From the NCBI GenBank assembly GCA_047967505.1, contig CM106539.1: a stretch of DNA of 64,000 bases, one strand, 5' to 3'. The position numbers and the translations under genes were made by a program. Within the stretch, counting starts at the first letter, position 1, and every line of letters begins with the position of its first letter. Source of the DNA: Dipteris shenzhenensis. Lineage: Eukaryota; Polypodiophyta; Polypodiopsida; Gleicheniales. Under the pieces are notes generated by a model. The model ran no database searches. It was not told the DNA's origin and worked only from the letters and a program-made list of their open reading frames with translations. Positions 52,872 to 63,500 of the stretch are shown here, piece after piece.

Positions 52872-53544
52872 TGGTATCATAGCACTATGATCCTCCTTGA
52901 GCCCATTTGTGCCATGTCCTCTTCTTCATCTTCTTCTTCTTCTTCATCTTCCTCTCCATTTTGCCCCTTTCTGCCCAACCACTTGGAGGGCTGAGTTCTC
53001 TACCTACAAGCAACCATTCCCAGGGTCCTTCTGGCTGGAGAGACCCTTCATATGGGCGAACTTCCACATCAGAGGAATTAGATAATGTTGCCCACAAAAC
53101 CGCGCAACAGTCGTCTTCTTCCTAACGCCATTTCTTGCAATGCGACTTGCTAGAGCAGCCATTCCGAAATTCCTCTGAGCCAAGCTTGCACAACAGTATG
53201 AGCTAGCCCCTGTCCACATTTGAAGGGAAATGGTCCACCAGGGAGGGAGAAACAGCCGAAAAACCAGTCGACTTTCAAGCTGCTGGCTATGGTGACGTGA
53301 CGCGGCATTTCGCCTCTCTTCCTCAATGGCTCTTCTCTGGTATACCAGCTTTGTTTCTACATAGAAAGCCCTCTTTTCTTTGCTTTGAAGAGTGAGATAC
53401 AAGCCCTCCAAGTTCAGGCCTCTGATTTAGACAGTTTTGACAATGTTGTGAGTTTGATGCTACATAAGATGCTACTTTAGCATTTCTGATGTTTTAAAGT
53501 GTTGAATAGCATCTGTACAACTGTAACTACAACTTTCCTTTAAG

Positions 53545-54235
53545 TTGCTATACCTGGATTTGCTTGTACGAGATCCTGCTAGAGAGGAGAAAACCTATGG
53601 CATTAGTGCTCTTGGCTTAGGAGATGACTATATTCATCACATTTCTGATTTGGAGTCTCCTTCTGAAGCTTGGCAGAAGCCTGATATTATTTTTTGTGCT
53701 AGCTCTCACATCTCAAAATTGTCACTTAAGATTGCTTTCTTTGAATTGAAGATGGCTAGTGGCACTCCCTTGGCTGCTCATGTTAATCACATGCGGAGTC
53801 TCATGACTCAACTTGCTTCTATCAACTCTCCAATCACTACAGATGATGCAATGGTAGTTTTGCTCAAAAGTATGCCTGAAGATTATGATCATGTTGTTAC
53901 CACATTGAAAAATCTTCCTAATCCTACCCTTGAAGGTCTCATTACTGCTCTTCAAGAAGAAGAAAGGCACATGGAACTCCGGAGAGGCAATGACACAGCC
54001 TATGCCATAAAAACTCTAAGGCAAGTTTTCACCTTGCAAACATTGTGGGAAGACTAATCACCTCTCAAAAGATTGCTTCAAGATCAATCCTTGCAAACAT
54101 TGTGGCAAAAACAATCACCATGAAAAGTATTGTAAGGCCAAAAAGGAAGCAACTACAAAACCAAAGACTGCCAATCTATTTTCAGTTGATGTGCCTCCAC
54201 AAGATGAGGCCTCCTATGAAGATTATGCTTTCTGA
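53545..54235 (+). pseudogene. gag: TR-GAG 3 Gag, N-terminally truncated and frameshifted
   Basis: The recognisable part starts VRDPAREEKTYG, so the first ~75 residues found in TR-GAG 2 are missing. LGDDYIHHISDLESPSEAW and LLKSMPEDYDHVVTTL are clear. A frameshift near 54010 moves the two knuckles (CKHCGKTNHLSKDC and CKHCGKNNHHEKYC) to another frame, ending DEASYEDYAF and stop at 54235. Confidence 0.85.
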
Positions 54236-54608
54236 ACCATCTCCATATATGCTCCAGATCTCTCTTTTTATGTTGAGTCAAGGTCCTCTGCCTAGATAGT
54301 CCTCCAAAATGAATGGAATAAACTATTGTGTGCTTTGTAAACACCTCTGATCACCATATGATGTAGGCCATGTGTATGTGTTTTGCTCCATGGTACCTCC
54401 TGCAGACATTGTGTGCATGTACATGCAGGGGAGATAACCATTGGAAGGTCTTATGTATCCCTTTCGTTTACTTCACACCCTTGGGAACCCCTTGCTAGCA
54501 TGAGATCCTAGCCATAGATTTATCCTTGACCACCATCAGATGGCATGAGAAACTATGAGACTAGATGTATCCTTAACATAGCCTGAGGCATTCCCTTGAG
54601 GGGGGGTT

Positions 54609-54894
54609 TGATGGGATATCTCAAGGTGTATGCCCCAGGCACAACTTGGGTTCTATATGTGTGTGTGCTAGAGGCACAGTTAGGTGCCCATAAGCACTGT
54701 TAGGTGGTGGTAGATGCCACATAGGATGATTGAGAGATTCTAGGAGCTGATTGAGGAGATGATTGAGATGATTGTGGAGCTTGGTGGCTCATGTAGAGGT
54801 GCCTACATATGGACCTCACCTTTCTTCATTCCATAAGCAAGCAAGCATTCTCATTTCATGTTCAGCTTCATGCTTTCCTTTCAGTTCTTCAACA
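54609..54894 (+). repeat. TR-GAG 3 3' LTR
   Basis: 286 bp, about 98-99% like the 5' LTR by reading, followed by the duplication GGAAA. Confidence 0.9.
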
Positions 54895-55390
54895 GGAAAA
54901 AGGGAAAAAGAAAAAGGAGGGACAGAAAAAGGGAAAAAAGAAAAAGCTCCAAAAGAGAGTAGGTGGAGAAGGACGGAGGGGAAGCAAGATGGCGGGGGGA
55001 GATGGAGGCAAGGGAGATGGGGGGCAGATGGAGGCGGAGGAGAAGGAGGCGGGGGAGGAGGAGACTGGGAAGATAGGGGCAGGAGGGGGGGGTGGAGGCG
55101 GACGGAGGGGATGGGATGGAGAACGCAGGAGGGGGAGGAGGTGGCGGAAGGAGGAGATGGAAGCAGGTGGAGAAGGTAGTGGGAGGGAGAGATGACGGGA
55201 GGGCAGGGGAGACGGAGGCGAAGGAAGAAGGCAGGGGGCAGAGGAGGAGGTGGCAAGAGGCGGAGGAGGAGAAGGCCGGAGATGGAGAAGGAGCAAAAGG
55301 CGAAGGAGATGGAGGAAGGCAGGGGGGATGGAAGCATGAAACGGCTACGGCGAGGGAGGAGCAGCAGCAACTCGGGAGCAAGGTGCAATC
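54895..55390 (-). repeat. Purine-only tract (LINE-gamma pyrimidine-rich leader?)
   Basis: About 500 bases in which the plus strand is almost entirely A and G, with many GGAGGA and G4+ runs. The long open frames in it (Pro/Ser-rich on minus, Gly/Glu/Arg-rich on plus) are composition artefacts. Its place upstream of the minus-strand gamma ORF1, interrupted only by TR-GAG 3, suggests it is the CT-rich 5' UTR of that LINE. Confidence 0.6.
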
Positions 55391-55560
55391 GTCAGTCAAA
55401 AACTAGCCCATATGAGATGATACATGATGACATCATAGAGTTCTCCAGGACCTCCTCTTGGGGGACTTCCATGCATGGATGGGAGATCGGTATCAGATTG
55501 TTAGGAGTGAGGCACGCTACACTGAAGGCTGATGGTGGAAGTAGAGCTCACTCAAGGTTG
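55391..55560 (+). pseudogene. LINE-beta-type endonuclease relic
   Basis: Reads SPYEMIHDDIIEFS and, with a frameshift, LLGDFHAWMGDRYQIV, matching the beta endonuclease (SPFKDL...LLGDFNARTSDRQAEI). Only about 50 codons remain. Confidence 0.6.
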
Positions 55561-57180
55561 AGACGTGCGATTCATTAAGGAGATCATTTCATGGGGGAAT
55601 CCAAGGGGTATTTGAATCAATTCAATCCTGTGTGCATACATGTGGTGATGGAAGCCTAGTGAGCAACATATCATGACTGTGATGTTTTGATGAGCGAGCA
55701 ACAAGGTGGACATATTTACATTTGTTATGTCGCCAACACTTTGAAACACTTTGTTTTGGTTGACGCTGGCGGATAGGGGGTACTAGTTCCAAAAGGCGAG
55801 TCTGGCACAAGGCTAATCATATTGACAAACAATTTGGCACAGATCAGTATATCTATGCATGTGTTAGATGGAGGCTATCTTTCGCTTGTGTAGGATCGTT
55901 GAATACTACTTGGCTGAAGAGTGATCGTACAAAGGGAGAGGTGCTGGAAAGAAAAACAAGTGAAGTGGCAACTTTGCAAGAAGTTTTGGATTCTAAACAA
56001 TTGTCAGGATGTAGGATTTCACAGAATTCGATGCATTGGTATAGCACATTTGCAACATTTAAAAAGGGAAGAAACGACTTACCCAAGTACAAATTTTGGA
56101 ATTTCCGTCAATCGTTGATGGAATCCCGTTTTTTCCTGTCCATAAACGGACGAAACTGGACGAAAATCCAGTTTGGAGAAACGACTTACCCTATTGCAAA
56201 TTTGGGAATTCCCGTCAATTGTTGATGGAATCCCGTTTTTTTCTGTCGATAAACGGATGAAACTGAACAGAAATCCAGTTTGGAGGTGCTTTTGTGGGGT
56301 TGTAACCATACTTGAATGCTTGGACGTGAAATCAAAGCGATTCGGAAGTTGTACATGGACTGAATCGGACTAGGGAGCTTTCTATGCCCTTTTGAATTCA
56401 GTTTTGGTTTGTGTTAGTTCATTTTGCCTTGGAATTGAGTTACTTTGAGTTGCAATTATTCTCAAGGTTGCAGATATTCCCCTAGCATAGAAAAAGGATA
56501 TTGGTATAGTGGATGTGAATTTATAGTTATGAGAGTTTGTAGTTTGGATTGTGCCTATGTACAAAAGGGAATTCCATTTTATGCAAGTCAAAGATTTCAG
56601 CTTTGGTTAGCGTGTGAAAAGAAACAAAAACAAATCAACCCAAGCAAGGGTAAACTCTTGGATTCTAGATTTGAGACTCTATGGATAAAGGAAAAGAAAT
56701 TGCAATGGAAGTTGAGGAAGAAGCCTCACTAATGGATCCCGTTGAATCGAGAGTCCGGCCGACACAACAGGTGTCGAACCCTACGGCCCACACATGGTTA
56801 GGTAGGATTGCTTTGTTAAAGGTTGCCTTATATCAAATTTCGACTCAGCAATTACAGGTTGATGTAGGGCAATCCGAACTTAGAAAGATGGTTCAAAGTA
56901 TATCTGCAAGACCATCCAGTGAAGATTAAGGAAAAGCTCCTATGGAACCTAAGATTAGTATGCATACGGTCGAGCCTAGGAAGGCTAAAATACCAAATAT
57001 TGTCAATTATAGAGGAGAGAAGGCTTATGTTTTGGATGCCTTCAACCTCATCAAAAACAAGGATAGTTTGATGGCTGAGATGGTGGTCCTAGAATGTGAC
57101 GTGGAAATGGACGGAAGTCCTAGAGCCGAGACTAGATGCAGATTCAGCTAGCCGGATCTTCTCAAAGGTCATGTTAACTC
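55561..57180 (+). other. Unassigned sequence with 106/107-bp tandem repeat
   Basis: Two tandem units lie at 56072-56177 and 56178-56284 (starting GAAACGACTTACCC, ending CCAGTTTGGA). Open frames 56681-56929 and 56942-57151 share one frame separated by a TAA; they read MDKGKEIAMEVEEEA and KIPNIVNYRGEKAYVLDAF. They look like a retroelement Gag or leader, but I cannot name a family. Confidence 0.4.
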
Positions 57181-57189
57181 AGCTTGAGC

Positions 57190-58990
57190 ATAACAGGTAC
57201 ACATTCAAAAAAATGTATCCCATACTATGTGACCATGGACCATGTGTGTGTGTGTGTCCATTGACCCGCATTTGGACTTTCCAAGTGCGATATTTTTCTG
57301 TGTTAAGACATCATGCTCGATATCTAAAATCTCTGCCTGTGTCTCCCTGGTCTTGGCATTGAAGTCCCCAATGAGTAGGACCTCTCTCTGCTGCATGTAC
57401 GGTTGTACCTTTGAATGTCCTCATATAGTGCCAAGAAGGGTGAGAACTTCACCCTCTCCGTGGTGGTTTGGGAATAGTCAGATGTCTTTGAGAGGAAATG
57501 GCATGCTGCAATATACATGTCTATGGTCTGAAGTCTCCCAAGTCAGATCCACATACATGTGGCAGTCCAAATAACTGATTTGTGCGCGGAGGTAGAAGTG
57601 GAAAAAAACTGCCACTCCTCCTGGTCCTCGCACCCCCCATTTGTACAGGTCTCCAATCAATATATGGACCGCCGCATGTACCCATGTACTATGGATGGGT
57701 TCATGTGTATCAATACACACTATGAGATCTTTCCCTTGGAAAGTCTTGACAAAGTTGCCTGGTCAGGACCATAGGGTCTTGGTCCTGTTCCTGTTCAAAA
57801 AAGCAAGAGACAAAGCATTGATGCTCCTACAGGCTGCATACCTTGTTTCAATCGTGGATGATAACCTAATATCTCTTCTCCCTCACCCTTTTGATACCTT
57901 CTTTTTTATGCTCTATCTGCATTTGGGTGAGGTAGGTGTCCCCTTCAAGAAAGCCCTCTCGGTCAACATGCCTCATCTCACCTCTGCATCTTTAAACTTG
58001 ACAATAATAGATTTTTCCCTTGTGGCATCCTCCCCACCCTCCATGCATTCTCCATTTGCATTTTTTCCCTCAAATCTCTTATACAAGAAGTTTCTTGCTG
58101 CATCCAAACAGCTAGATTTCTCCTCCTCCATTCCAACTAGCCTGAGATTGAGAGCCTTATTATGTCTTCTTGTATCCTCCTCAAGAATGACCCTCTGGGG
58201 TTTATGCCTAACTCCTCTCTCTGAAATATTTGGCCTCTTTTGTATATGCTTCCAGTTTGGCATGACCTTGACTTCCACTTGCTAGGGAAGCCTCTATCAC
58301 CCTGGGCACTCTTCACCTGTTCTAGACTCTTTTGGAGAGCTGCATTCTCCTTCAACAAGGCATCCAATGCAATTGTGTCCTAGGTTCTGCCCCCTCCCTT
58401 TGTAATCTCTTCCCTAGTTTCCTCCAATTCCAAAATCAAGAACCTTAATTTTAGATGCTTGCTCATCTTGCTTTTATTTCAGTGCATCTTTCTACTCTTT
58501 TAGAGCATCAATTGCATCCAGCCCCCATCGAACATGACACCAGTGTCCTTAAACACCGCCAAGCCCTCTTTCACTGCTGTGGTGAAAGAAGAGGTATTAT
58601 CTGGGTCCATGATTTTCTGTAAAGCATCCTCGAGCACCATCAGCATTCTAGTAGGCATTTTGTATGCACCCAAAAATTGGAGGAATGAAAGAAAGCTAAT
58701 TGAGTAGCTTAAGATCACTTTCAAAAATCCACAATTCTGTCAAGTTCCACCCCCTTCTGTCGACATAATTATGTCGATGTCCTGTTTCTGCCCCATTTCC
58801 ATCTGGTCTGTGCTGTAGGTTCTCTTCCCATGACACTTAAGGTTGTTAAAAAAAACAGGTTTTATCAAGCGTCCCCAACTAGTCTCACAAAATGCATCCT
58901 CTAGAACCCATGTTGTGCCAGGTGCTGTTTCATGTATCACGTTCCCATAGTCTCCCACCAGGTCATACGAAGAATACATAAATAATATCA
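57190..58990 (-). pseudogene. LINE-beta-type ORF1 and endonuclease, degraded
   Basis: Minus strand: a coiled coil (MDALLKENAALQKSLEQVKS), an RRM-like piece (LNLRLVGMEEEKSSCLDAA, KSIIVKFKDAEVR) as in ORF1 of copy C, then endonuclease pieces (HMYVDLTWETSDH, MYIAACHF, FSPFLALYEDIQRYN, EVLLIGDFNAKTRETQAEIL). Frameshifts separate each piece. The RT is absent, cut at about 57190. The part above 58500 is assigned only by position. Confidence 0.68.
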
Positions 58991-59426
58991 ATATCCTAAG
59001 CAAGAAAATAATAATGGGAAATCACTTCAGTAACAACAAAAGGTGGTGAGAGGGATCTAAGGGGTCTGAACAATCCAAGATGCAGGGAGGTTCAGGCCTG
59101 TCCTCTACAATTCTGAGACAACAAGTCCGGATCGCCATTTACAAAGGGGGTTTTTTAAATATGTGCATTTCTTCAATTGCTTTTGTGCATCAAAGCATGA
59201 ATCTCACATACAGTCCACATCCTTAACTACTGTTTATTAGCTTATTACAATAAATATGTATATATACATCCCAAAATCTATATATCTCTCTTGTCAGGAG
59301 TGTCCGTCATCACACCAATCACATGTAAGCAGTTTAACAAGATATGAAATCAGGTAACTGGGAAAAAAATGCAAAAGCGTACCTATCGAAGGGAGTAAAG
59401 AGGAAACGAGATTACAATTACATCAC
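58991..59426. other. Intron sequence 3' of host exon 1
   Basis: A/T-rich intron without recognisable TE or RNA features. Confidence 0.4.
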
Positions 59427-59588
59427 CTCATAGAGAAGTTCAAGAGCATTCATTTGAGCCAGCACATCACTTGCATTATTAAGTTCTACTTCCAAACTTC
59501 TCAGGATGCCTGAATTCTTAATGCCAGAAGCTGCCTTTCGTGAATGTTGCAGCAAGAATGCTATGATGGAGAAAATGCGAATTCTAAC
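59427..59588 (-). CDS. PSMD5: PSMD5-like exon 1 of window (54 codons)
   Basis: The acceptor is a pyrimidine-rich stretch ending TTTTGCAG and the donor is GAG|GTGATG; phase 0 at both ends. It encodes VRIRIFSIIAFLLQ through NNASDVLAQMNALELLYE, an amphipathic helical ARM/HEAT-type stretch that resembles the PSMD5 segment reading VRxRIYExI...DVLVxxxxIEMV. A phase-0 exon must precede it, but none is recognised before the LINE that starts at 60545. It is separated from the next exon by 19.9 kb of retrotransposon sequence. Confidence 0.85.
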
Positions 59589-60544
59589 CTGCAAAAGAGA
59601 GGGAGTCACGATTTATGTTAATGAAGGAAAGTAAACAAATTATGAAAATCAGAACTAAATCATGCAAAGAATGTCACAAACAGCCCCATTTCTATTTAGT
59701 TGTCTTGACCATAGATAAGTAGTTGTAAAGTCTCGACATTCAGGAAATCAATCATAAATGACTGCAATATTCTGTGGTCCTAAACTTCTTGAAGCCCGTT
59801 AAGAACTGTTTTGTGACAAGCTCAGAACATTCATATCGGCATCCCTAAAGAGGCCTTTAAGTCATGAGCATTTCTTAGGTGAACGAAGGGAAAAACCTAA
59901 CAAATCCATAATGGACATAAAAGTATCATATAGTAATGGTGACAAGATGCTAAGTTCATCAATACAATCGTAACTTTAACCGTCAAAAGAAGAGGTATCT
60001 TGTTATTCATTCACAAGGCATCTAACCATCAGCTCCATCCAGCCACAGCATAAATCTCTCCAATCATTCATCAGAAACTAAGACCAGATGCATCCATTCA
60101 CAGCACCCCATTTTGATTTTTTTCCTATAAAGCTCTTGAAACCCCCAGATTATGTTTTCATGATATACCACCACATTAACACTGTTACAACCAAAGCAGA
60201 GTTCATCACAACTCTTATGCTGGAAGCATATAGAAAATTGGGTAAATCAATCTTCTTCCATATTAACTCATTCTTATTCACATATGTAAGGAGTATGCTA
60301 TTTGAGGTCATGACTATCCTTGAGCGACAATTCAGATAGCCTCAGACCAGCACATTTCTAAAATCACCAAGGACCAAGACTGACATGGCTTGCATGAAAA
60401 CATTATGGTCTAGGGAGAAAACTATTCTGAATGGAAAACTGCTCACTAGATAAAAGGGCAAAGCCTTTCTCCTTAGATGAGATCTGTACTCCTTTACCAT
60501 AATGAGATTCATCCATGTACTTACTTTTCCCAATCCACAAAGGT
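59589..60544. other. Intron sequence 5' of host exon 1
   Basis: Ordinary intron sequence; no further PSMD5-like exon was recognised. A LINE-gamma copy begins at 60545. Confidence 0.45.
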
Positions 60545-63500
60545 ATTCTTTTTTTTTTCCCCCAAGAAAGAGACTTCTATAAGTAAAAGAAAAAACCCGC
60601 GAGAGCAAGCTCAAAGCGGAATACATCATGAAATCATGAGGATAAATAAACCCCCTCAAAATGAGGTGGAAAACAACCAAGGCTGAGGCTGAAAGTGCCA
60701 CCTCAACCCTGTAGGAGTCTCAGAGAAGAAAGGAGAATCCTTCCATTCCCTGAAGAAAGAAGCCCTCCTAGCTGAGGCTGCATGGGAGTCTCCCTGCATA
60801 CTCATCCATACGGCCATCAAGGTATGTATGGTGTCTGTCCAGATACTAGCCAATGTGTGCGAGGGATGAACCTGAGTTCCCTCCAATGCCTCTGTGCATC
60901 TGGCTCTACAGACATGCCAGGCTGCTATGCTCGCTAGAATCTCCCAAGAGGTATTCAGAGAGGCAAGTACGGCTGCAAAAGGAAGGTGTGGTATCACATC
61001 CAAAGAACACGACTCAACCTGATGATGTCGAATCGAAATGGCCCGAGAGGAGTCAAGTCTCTCATAAAATACCTGAGGCCCTGTAAGAGAAAGCCAAGCC
61101 ACTGAGCCCCATGCCATAAAGAATGGGGAGTGGGCAAAGCGACTGAAAATCCTGGCTACCCCCATCCAAATCATCCTCGCATGTCTACAATCCCATAAGC
61201 AATGCTGAATAGTCTCCAAAGCAGAGAGGCAACAAGGGTAAGTAGGGTCGGCTCCCGAACCTAGATCTCCAAAGGTTCACTGCAATCCCACCATGGATAG
61301 AAAGCCAAAAGAAAAGAGTGATCTTTCTATTCCTGTGGAATTTCCAGAGTCTCTTCCAGAAGCACCTCTGCAAATCCGCTGTGATATCAAATGTCTCCCA
61401 ATGAGGAACTCTGGAAGGTCTCCAACCCTTACTACTGAGCTGGAATCTCCTGGCATTACTGATGTGTAACGAAAGAAGGGGATGCTCTTCTCTCGATGCC
61501 CTGCGTCAATTCACTCCCACTCTCCAAGATCCCACTGCAAATACCTAATGGGAGCTCCACCGTAGAGCCAAAGCCTCCAAGATCCGATGGAAAGAAGACG
61601 GGGGTCTGGGTCGAGGAACCACTCTGAATCTGATCCCTGCACCAAAAGACCTACAACCCTGATAGGCTGAAAAGTAGACTCAAGCAAGATGTCCTCTGTG
61701 GACCTGAGCACTCTGCCACCATCATGTACACTAAAAACCAAAGCATCCTCATGTGCATCTCAAAAGGCCAAAACCTGAAGATAAACACCGCCTCTCGTAA
61801 AAGTATCTGCCCAAGTGGAGCAAGTGAGTGGCATATCATTTGTGTCTACCCAATCCGCTGGAAGGGCTGCCTCAATCTGCAAGATCCTCCCTGCACTCCC
61901 TCTGAGATGTCCTGTCAACTGAGATTTGGTCTCCTCTGGAAGCCTACGGAAAGCTTTCCATGACCCCAATGATGAGGCGGGTCCCCTCTCCCACCTGGAC
62001 CACTGCATGTAGAGTGAGGCACCAAGTGGTCTGCCATGATCATCCAATATACTATCATTCCACATGATCGGTTGCCTATCAATCTCTTCACGAGAGGAAG
62101 GGGGAATCCTCCGAAGAGTGCTCCTAAAACTGGCCCATGCTTTTAGTGTAGCAACCATGAGAGGGGACGAAGGTGATCTGAGGTGTGCTGCGGTGAAAAT
62201 CCACCTAATACTGCCCATCCAGTCTCCTCCTGAAGAAGGTGTGCACGTAAGTATGCTGCTAATAAAAAATGCCTTCCACGGCTCCTGCCCTGGCATAAGT
62301 CCCCGCACCACCATCTTGCAGAGTAAAGCTCTACACTGTAAATCTGGATCAATAATATTGAGACCTCCTTCCTTTGTAGGGAGGATGAGGGTCTCCCAAG
62401 CCACCCTGGCTAACGCGTCTTCTGTGCCATCAAGCCCACTCCAAAGAAAATTTCTGATTCGTCTCCTGAGCTGAGTGATGCAGTCCCTAGAACGACACCA
62501 GAATGAACAAACAAACCAGGCCGTGGCCAAGAGGACCTGGTTGACCACCACAACTCTAAAGGCAAGATCCAACTTGGCTGAGCTCCAAAAAAGGAGTTTC
62601 CTCCTGATGCTCTTCAACACGGGAGCAAACTGCTGCGTGGAAGAAATATCCAAGCCGACCTGGCAACCCAAATACCTGACTGGCACACCCCTCTGAACCC
62701 AAGTGAATCCTATGTCAAGCTCCCAAACTGGAGTGTCCTCATCACTGATCCAAAAGCCATTGGATTTATGCCAATTTATCTGCGCCCCCGCTGCCAAGCA
62801 AAATAAATCCAATGCTGTCCTGAAAGAAGTGAGCGTCTGTGGTGTGGCATCCAAGTAAACTGATGTGTCATCTGCCAACTCACTGTCAAGTAGCTCCTCT
62901 TCCCTTCTGATGGGAAGACTCAGCCCAAAGATGTCAGCTTGAGATCTAACATAGATACTCATAGCTTCAACCACAAACAAAAAAAGAAAAGGAGCAAGGG
63001 GGCATCCCTGACGGACTGATCTGGAAATCTGAAATCTCTCACCCCTTACCCCACCAATAAGTACTTGGCTGTGGGCTGATCTGTACAAAGAGGAAACACC
63101 TCTGATCCAAGCATTAGTAAAGCCAAAAAACCCCAATCTACTATGTCATAAGCTTTCTCAAAATCCAAGAGTAGAATGGCTAGATTTTGGCCGCTCTGCA
63201 TGGTCCACTCTGAAGCTTCCCAAAAAGAGAAAATGTTATAAAAAATGCTTCTGCCATGCACAAATCCCGTCTGAGTGTCATGAGTAAGATCTGGGAGAAG
63301 GGGCTGCAATCGGAGGCTGATTGCCTTGGCCAGAATCTTGTAACATGTTCCCAAAAGTGTGATAGGCCTCCACTGGGACACTAAATTTCTGCAACCTCCT
63401 TTCGGGATAAGGTGGACGAGACCATCTGTGAGCGACCCGGGCATCTCGCCAGAGTCCCAAATGCCCTGCAGGGCTGATGTAATGTAGTCACCAATCATAT

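Larger units (their letters stand above)
52583..54894 (+). mobile_element. TR-GAG 3: gag-only LTR element
   Basis: Complete 2,312-bp element with LTRs 52583-52871 (289 bp) and 54609-54894 (286 bp), TGATGG...CAACA. The LTRs differ by four substitutions and one 3-base indel. The primer-binding site is TGGTATCATAGC (one mismatch to the usual plant Copia site), and the purine tract is TTGAGGGGGGGTT. The target duplication is GGAAA (52578-52582 and 54895-54899). It carries only gag, now broken, and sits in the leader of a LINE-gamma fragment. Confidence 0.9.
2805..59588 (-). other. PSMD5: PSMD5/S5b-like host gene, 3' ten exons with giant introns
   Basis: Ten minus-strand segments join with concordant splice phases and GT-AG borders into one 338-residue frame ending in TAA. 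The product looks like the C-terminal two thirds of PSMD5/S5b, the ARM/HEAT-repeat chaperone that helps assemble the base of the 26S proteasome regulatory particle in cytosol and nucleus (family knowledge). Anchors are the order of the helical repeats, GFLMEGGFLHQLISI, the DALGCIG segment, and the plant-type ending EWRHACC followed by GPFLTREKPEAQPLVVT. Introns, 5' to 3': more than 4.4 kb (runs off the window), 19,917, 122, 825, 98, 13,370, 21,043, 101, 146 and 145 bp. The large ones hold nested retrotransposons in both orientations. The N-terminal third and the promoter lie beyond position 64000. No stop or frameshift is seen in the exons, so the gene looks intact. Expression is not shown by the sequence. 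Confidence 0.85.

Noticed and set aside
53004-53411. Antisense open frame in the TR-GAG 3 leader (possible captured gene)
   Set aside because: The homologous leader of TR-GAG 2 shows stops in this frame, and similarity is no better at the protein than at the DNA level.
54816-55578. Long Pro-rich and Arg/Gly-rich frames on both strands
   Set aside because: Both follow from the purine/pyrimidine asymmetry of the tract; stop codons are simply rare in such sequence.
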